A stretch of DNA of 7,871 nt from Wenzhouxiangella sp. GTDB taxonomy: Bacteria; Pseudomonadota; Gammaproteobacteria; Xanthomonadales; Wenzhouxiangellaceae. Under the pieces are notes generated by a model. That model did no database searches. It had not been told where the DNA came from and worked only from the letters and a program-made list of their open reading frames with translations. Positions 4,943 through 7,871 of the stretch are shown here, in pieces. The translations under genes were made by a program, and so were the position numbers. The DNA lies in assembly GCA_021767625.1 (NCBI GenBank), contig JAASTB010000092.1, positions 1 through 7,871 on the forward strand, read 5' to 3'. Within the stretch, counting starts at the first letter, position 1, and every line of letters starts with the position of its first letter.

Positions 4943-5866
4943 ATGAATGCGCTGGAAGTCCGCGACCTCAGGAAGGTCTACCGCAACGACGTCGTCGCCC
5001 TGCGGGGCGTCAATCTCGAAGTCGCCGAGGGCGATTTCTTCGCCCTGCTGGGGCCCAACGGGGCCGGCAAGTCGACCCTGATCGGCATCGTCAGCTCCCT
5101 GGTCAACGCCACCTCCGGGGAGGCCAGGGTCTTCGGCATCAGCGTGCAGAAGGAGCGCTCCCGCGCCATGGCGCAGATCGGGCTGGTGCCGCAGGAGGTC
5201 AACTTCAACCAGTTCGAGAAGCCCTTCGACATCGTCGTCAACCAGGGCGGTTATTACGGCGTGCCGCGTCGCCAGGCGCGCGAGCGGGCGGAGTACTACC
5301 TCAAGAAGCTCAGCCTCTGGGACAAGGCCTTCGGGCCCTCGCGCCAGCTCTCCGGCGGCATGAAGCGCCGCCTGATGATCGCCCGGGCGATGGTGCACGA
5401 ACCGAAGCTGCTGATCCTCGACGAGCCCACGGCCGGGGTCGACATCGAGATCCGCCGCTCGATGTGGAAGTTCATTTCCGAGATCAACGAGGCCGGCACG
5501 ACCGTGATCCTGACCACCCACTACCTCGAGGAAGCCGAGAACCTGTGCCGCAACGTGGCCATCATCGACCACGGCGGCATCATCGAGAACACGTCGGTCA
5601 AGGCATTGCTGGGCAAGCTGCAGGTGGAAACCTTCGTGCTGGATCTGCGCGAGCCGATCGAGACCCTGCCGGAGGTCGACGGCATCGAGATCGTCCGGCG
5701 CGACGCCAGCACGCTCGAGGCCAGCATTCCGAAGTCGCGCAGCCTCAATCGCCTGTTCCGGGTGCTCGAAGAGCAGGGCGTCGAGGTCATATCGATGCGC
5801 AACAAGGCCAATCGCCTGGAGGAATTGTTCATGCGCCTGGTCGGCATCGACGAGGAGGCGGCATGA
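4943..5866 (+). CDS. yadG: ABC-2 exporter ATP-binding protein, YadG-like
   Basis: This 307-residue cytoplasmic ATPase is essentially the length of E. coli YadG. Motifs: Walker A GPNGAGKS (37-44), Q-loop Gln84 in LVPQE, signature LSGGM (136-140), Walker B LLILDEP (156-162), D-loop TAGVD (163-167) and H-loop His193 in TTH. A C-terminal extension of about 80 residues (230-307) follows the nucleotide-binding domain, as in other YadG-type proteins. The segment FNQFEKPFDIVVNQGGYYGV (88-107) fits this subgroup as I recall it. The start at 4943 has only a short AGG (4931-4933) as a ribosome site. The stop overlaps the yadH start (ATGA), so the two subunits are translationally coupled. The physiological substrate of YadGH is not established to my knowledge. 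Confidence 0.93.
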   Translation: MNALEVRDLRKVYRNDVVALRGVNLEVAEGDFFALLGPNGAGKSTLIGIVSSLVNATSGEARVFGISVQKERSRAMAQIGLVPQEVNFNQFEKPFDIVVNQGGYYGVPRRQARERAEYYLKKLSLWDKAFGPSRQLSGGMKRRLMIARAMVHEPKLLILDEPTAGVDIEIRRSMWKFISEINEAGTTVILTTHYLEEAENLCRNVAIIDHGGIIENTSVKALLGKLQVETFVLDLREPIETLPEVDGIEIVRRDASTLEASIPKSRSLNRLFRVLEEQGVEVISMRNKANRLEELFMRLVGIDEEAA

Positions 5867-6648
5867 GCGTCGACGTATCCGCACACAGCTACTGGATCGG
5901 CTACAAGACGATCCTGATCAAGGAAGTCACGCGCATCCTGCGCATCTGGCCGCAGACCCTGATCCCGCCGGTGATCACGATGACCCTGTATTTCGTCATC
6001 TTCGGCTCGATCATCGGCCGGCGCGTGGGCGAGATGGGCGGCATCGACTACATGGAGTTCATCGTGCCGGGCCTGATCATGCTGTCGGTGATCACCAACA
6101 GCTACGGCAACATCACCAGTTCCTTCTTCGGGGCGAAATTCGGCAAGCACATCGAGGAGTTGCTGATCAGTCCGCTGCCGCCGTGGATCATCCTGACCGG
6201 TTACGTCTCCGGCGCCCTGTTCCGGGCGTTGAGCGTGGGTTTCCTGGTCTGGCTGGTGGCTGGATTCTTCTCGGGGTTTTTCATGCACAACGCGGTGGTG
6301 ACGATCTCCATCCTGGTCATGACGGCGGTGGTCTTCGCGCTGGGCGGGTTCATCAACGCCATCTACGCCCAGAAGTTCGACGACATCGCGATCATCCCGA
6401 CCTTCGTGCTGCAGCCCATGACCTATCTCGGCGGGGTTTTCTTCTCGGTCGGACTGCTACCGGGGCTCTGGGAACAGGTGGCGCTGGGCAATCCCATTCT
6501 CTACATGGTCAACGCGCTGCGCTACGGCATGCTCGGCATCACCGACGTCTCACTGGGCCTGGCCTACTTCATGATCGTGCTGTTTGGCACCATCCTCGGC
6601 GGCGTGGCGCTCTACTTGCTCAAACGGGGCACGGGCCTGCGAACCTGA
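5863..6648 (+). CDS. yadH: ABC-2 exporter permease, YadH-like
   Basis: This 261-residue inner-membrane permease is the partner of YadG and is close to the 256 residues of E. coli YadH. Recognisable blocks shared with YadH as I remember it: RIWPQTLIPPVITMTLYFVI (27-46), YMEFIVPGLIMLSVITNSYG (63-82), SSFFGAKF (86-93), IEELLISPLP (97-106), KFDDIAIIPTFVL (171-183), LGGVFFS (189-195) and NPILYM (210-215). About six membrane helices are visible, near 32-52, 66-86, 108-137, 145-168, 178-198 and 233-253. The conserved IEELL segment is the cytoplasmic coupling region after the second helix. The ATG at 5863 was chosen over the longer open frame from 5464 because it overlaps the yadG stop as ATGA and has GAGGAGG (5852-5858) 4 nt upstream. 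The C-terminal KRGTGLRT also matches the family. Confidence 0.94.
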   Translation: MSVDVSAHSYWIGYKTILIKEVTRILRIWPQTLIPPVITMTLYFVIFGSIIGRRVGEMGGIDYMEFIVPGLIMLSVITNSYGNITSSFFGAKFGKHIEELLISPLPPWIILTGYVSGALFRALSVGFLVWLVAGFFSGFFMHNAVVTISILVMTAVVFALGGFINAIYAQKFDDIAIIPTFVLQPMTYLGGVFFSVGLLPGLWEQVALGNPILYMVNALRYGMLGITDVSLGLAYFMIVLFGTILGGVALYLLKRGTGLRT

Positions 6649-6674
6649 CCCGTCCGGCGGCGTCGAATGGCGCT

Positions 6675-6697
6675 CAGCGGCCGTCGCAGCGCCGCTG
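6675..6697 (+). terminator. Weak candidate terminator hairpin after yadH
   Basis: CAGCGGC (6675-6681) pairs perfectly with GCCGCTG (6691-6697) across a 9-nt loop, 26 nt after the yadH stop. No T-run follows (CAGTCTTCA), so intrinsic termination would be inefficient. It may be only a Rho-dependent pause, or chance in GC-rich DNA. Confidence 0.25.
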
Positions 6698-6716
6698 CAG
6701 TCTTCACATGCGTTGA

Positions 6717-6746
6717 TTGACGTTCACGTTCAGGCCCGCTTAGACT
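6717..6746 (+). promoter_or_regulatory. Candidate promoter for the subtilase gene, with an overlapping dyad
   Basis: TTGACG (6717-6722) and TAGACT (6741-6746) are spaced 18 bp apart and match the sigma-70 consensus at five and four of six positions. This would give a leader of roughly 110 nt. An inverted repeat TCAGGCC (6730-6736) / GGCCTGA (6755-6761) straddles the -10 and could bind a dimeric regulator; this is inference only. Confidence 0.4.
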
Positions 6747-6864
6747 TCAGTGCTGGCCTGAGCGGATCTCTTCCCCGCCCGTGCCTGAATCGAATCGCGC
6801 CGCGTGGTCCCGGGGGGTGACTGTCGACGGTGCCCGTGACGAATTCCAGTAGCGAGAGGGTACG

Positions 6865-7871
6865 ATGAAGACAAAAGTACGCAAGGTTTCCTGGCTGATT
6901 GGTGCGCTGGCCGCGATGTCGGTCAGTGTTTCCGCCCAGGATGCGCCGGATCTCGAGGCCTTCGACGTCTCCAAGCAGGCCGACGCGGTTTCTCTCATGC
7001 CGGCCGACGCCAGCGGCCGTTATTCCTACATGATCGAGTTCAGCGAGCCGGAACTGCTCAGGCACCCGAGCCGTGATGCCGGCCAGCGGCCGAACCTGCA
7101 GTCGGCCGCGATGCAGGCCGCGCGCGCCGAGCTGGAGTCGGCCCAGTCGCGTCACATTCGCGATATGGCCGACAAGCTGGGCCGCAGCATCGATCCCACG
7201 CATCGCTATTTCGCGACCGAGAACGGCATCGCCGTGTGGTTGACCGAAGAGGAAGCGCGCATCGTGGCGGGCCTGGAAGGCATCGAGCGCATCGAGCGCA
7301 CGCGCCTGTACGAACTCCACACCTACCGCGGCCCGGAATTCATGGGCGCCGACACCATCTGGGATGGCACCAACGTGCCGGGCGGCTCGCCGCTGCTGGG
7401 TGAGGGCATGATCGCCGCCGTGCTGGATTCCGGCATCCCGGATCCCAACGGCCACGACTCTTTTGCCAACGTGGCCTCCTGCGGCCATGGTGGCGCCAAC
7501 CCGGACAAGGTGCTCTCCGCGCTGGACTGCTCCAGCACGGACGGCACCGGGCTTTGCAACGGCGCCAGCCCCTTCGACACCAACGGGCACGGTTCCCACA
7601 CGGCCAGCACCGTCGCTGGCAATACCGTCGACGCCAGCTCCACGCCGCCGGCCAATCCGCCGTCAGGCTTCAGCGAGCTTTCCGGCGTGGCGCCCTGCGC
7701 GCACATCCGCTCCTACAAGGTCTGCCCCGGGCAGAGCTGCCCGGGTACCGCCATCGCCGCGGGCCTGGAGTCGGTCCTGCTCCACGACGACGCGGACGTG
7801 ATGAACTACTCGATTTCGGGCGGCCTCAGCCCCTGGAACGACTTTGATCGCGACAAGCTCGATATCGTCGA
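6865..7871 (+). CDS. Secreted subtilisin-like serine protease (S8), N-terminal part
   Basis: This open frame of 335 codons runs off the right edge. MKTKVRKVSWLIGALAAMSV plus SVSA|QD is a signal peptide, with likely cleavage after Ala24. Residues about 50-152 look like an I9-type inhibitory propeptide: YSYMIEF (53-59) at the start and ENGIAVWLTEEEARIVAGL (119-137) then ERIERTRLYELHT at the end. The catalytic domain follows, with Asp188 in AAVLDSGI and His242 in DTNGHGSHTAS. NYSISGG (314-320) corresponds to the substrate-binding strand of subtilases. The oxyanion Asn and catalytic Ser are beyond the window, so activity cannot be confirmed. Six cysteines between about 206 and 292 suggest disulfides in the extracellular enzyme. 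The start at 6865 has a strong GAGAGGG ribosome site (6854-6860). The 216-bp gap from yadH suggests its own transcription unit. Confidence 0.92.
   Translation, partial: MKTKVRKVSWLIGALAAMSVSVSAQDAPDLEAFDVSKQADAVSLMPADASGRYSYMIEFSEPELLRHPSRDAGQRPNLQSAAMQAARAELESAQSRHIRDMADKLGRSIDPTHRYFATENGIAVWLTEEEARIVAGLEGIERIERTRLYELHTYRGPEFMGADTIWDGTNVPGGSPLLGEGMIAAVLDSGIPDPNGHDSFANVASCGHGGANPDKVLSALDCSSTDGTGLCNGASPFDTNGHGSHTASTVAGNTVDASSTPPANPPSGFSELSGVAPCAHIRSYKVCPGQSCPGTAIAAGLESVLLHDDADVMNYSISGGLSPWNDFDRDKLDIV

Noticed and set aside
4490..5884. A 464-codon minus-strand open frame opposite yadG and the peptidase start
   Set aside because: It spans two convincing genes and their divergent promoter region, and the predicted protein is low-complexity. 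The opposite strand carries clear ABC ATPase motifs.

Overview
The window reads as chromosomal DNA of a GC-rich gammaproteobacterium. The best phylogenetic cue is the yadG/yadH pair, whose products closely resemble E. coli YadG and YadH. The set of exported proteins (a Vgb-like propeller, an S33 peptidase and an S8 subtilase) would fit a Xanthomonadales or Wenzhouxiangella-like proteolytic lineage, but that placement is an inference. The coding part is ordinary; the unusual part is a 1.2-kb gene-free repeat island.

Layout: (1) 1-169, minus strand: the 5' end of a secreted protein resembling virginiamycin B lyase-like beta-propellers, with a candidate -10 box just upstream. (2) 170-1457: no credible gene. 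Positions 240-1438 form a nested inverted-repeat structure. Its two arms are about 317 nt each (240-556, and 856-957 joined to 1222-1438) and face each other around a 299-nt centre. A 264-bp element (958-1221) with 31-bp terminal inverted repeats appears to have inserted into the right arm, in the loop of a conserved hairpin. (3) 1458-4845, minus strand: three genes joined by 4-nt ATGA overlaps, in transcription order a secreted S33 alpha/beta-hydrolase peptidase, a NatA-like ATPase and a NatB-like permease. They end at a strong intrinsic terminator whose T-run lies in the boundary of the repeat island. (4) 4943-6648, plus strand: a yadG-yadH ABC-2 exporter pair, also joined by an ATGA overlap and divergent from the peptidase operon across 97 bp. 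(5) 6865 to the window end, plus strand: the N-terminal part of a secreted subtilase with signal peptide, propeptide and the catalytic Asp and His visible. The oxyanion Asn and the Ser lie beyond the window.

How the genes may work together: the peptidase, ATPase and NatB permease are translationally coupled, so they are probably made in fixed proportion. The exporter may act on a compound or peptide connected with the periplasmic hydrolase, but the substrate cannot be read from sequence. The yadGH pair is a complete ABC-2 exporter on its own. No CRISPR array, tRNA, rRNA, integrase, transposase or defence gene was found. The most interesting feature is the repeat island, with equal-length arms, a compensatory stem change and a nested insertion.
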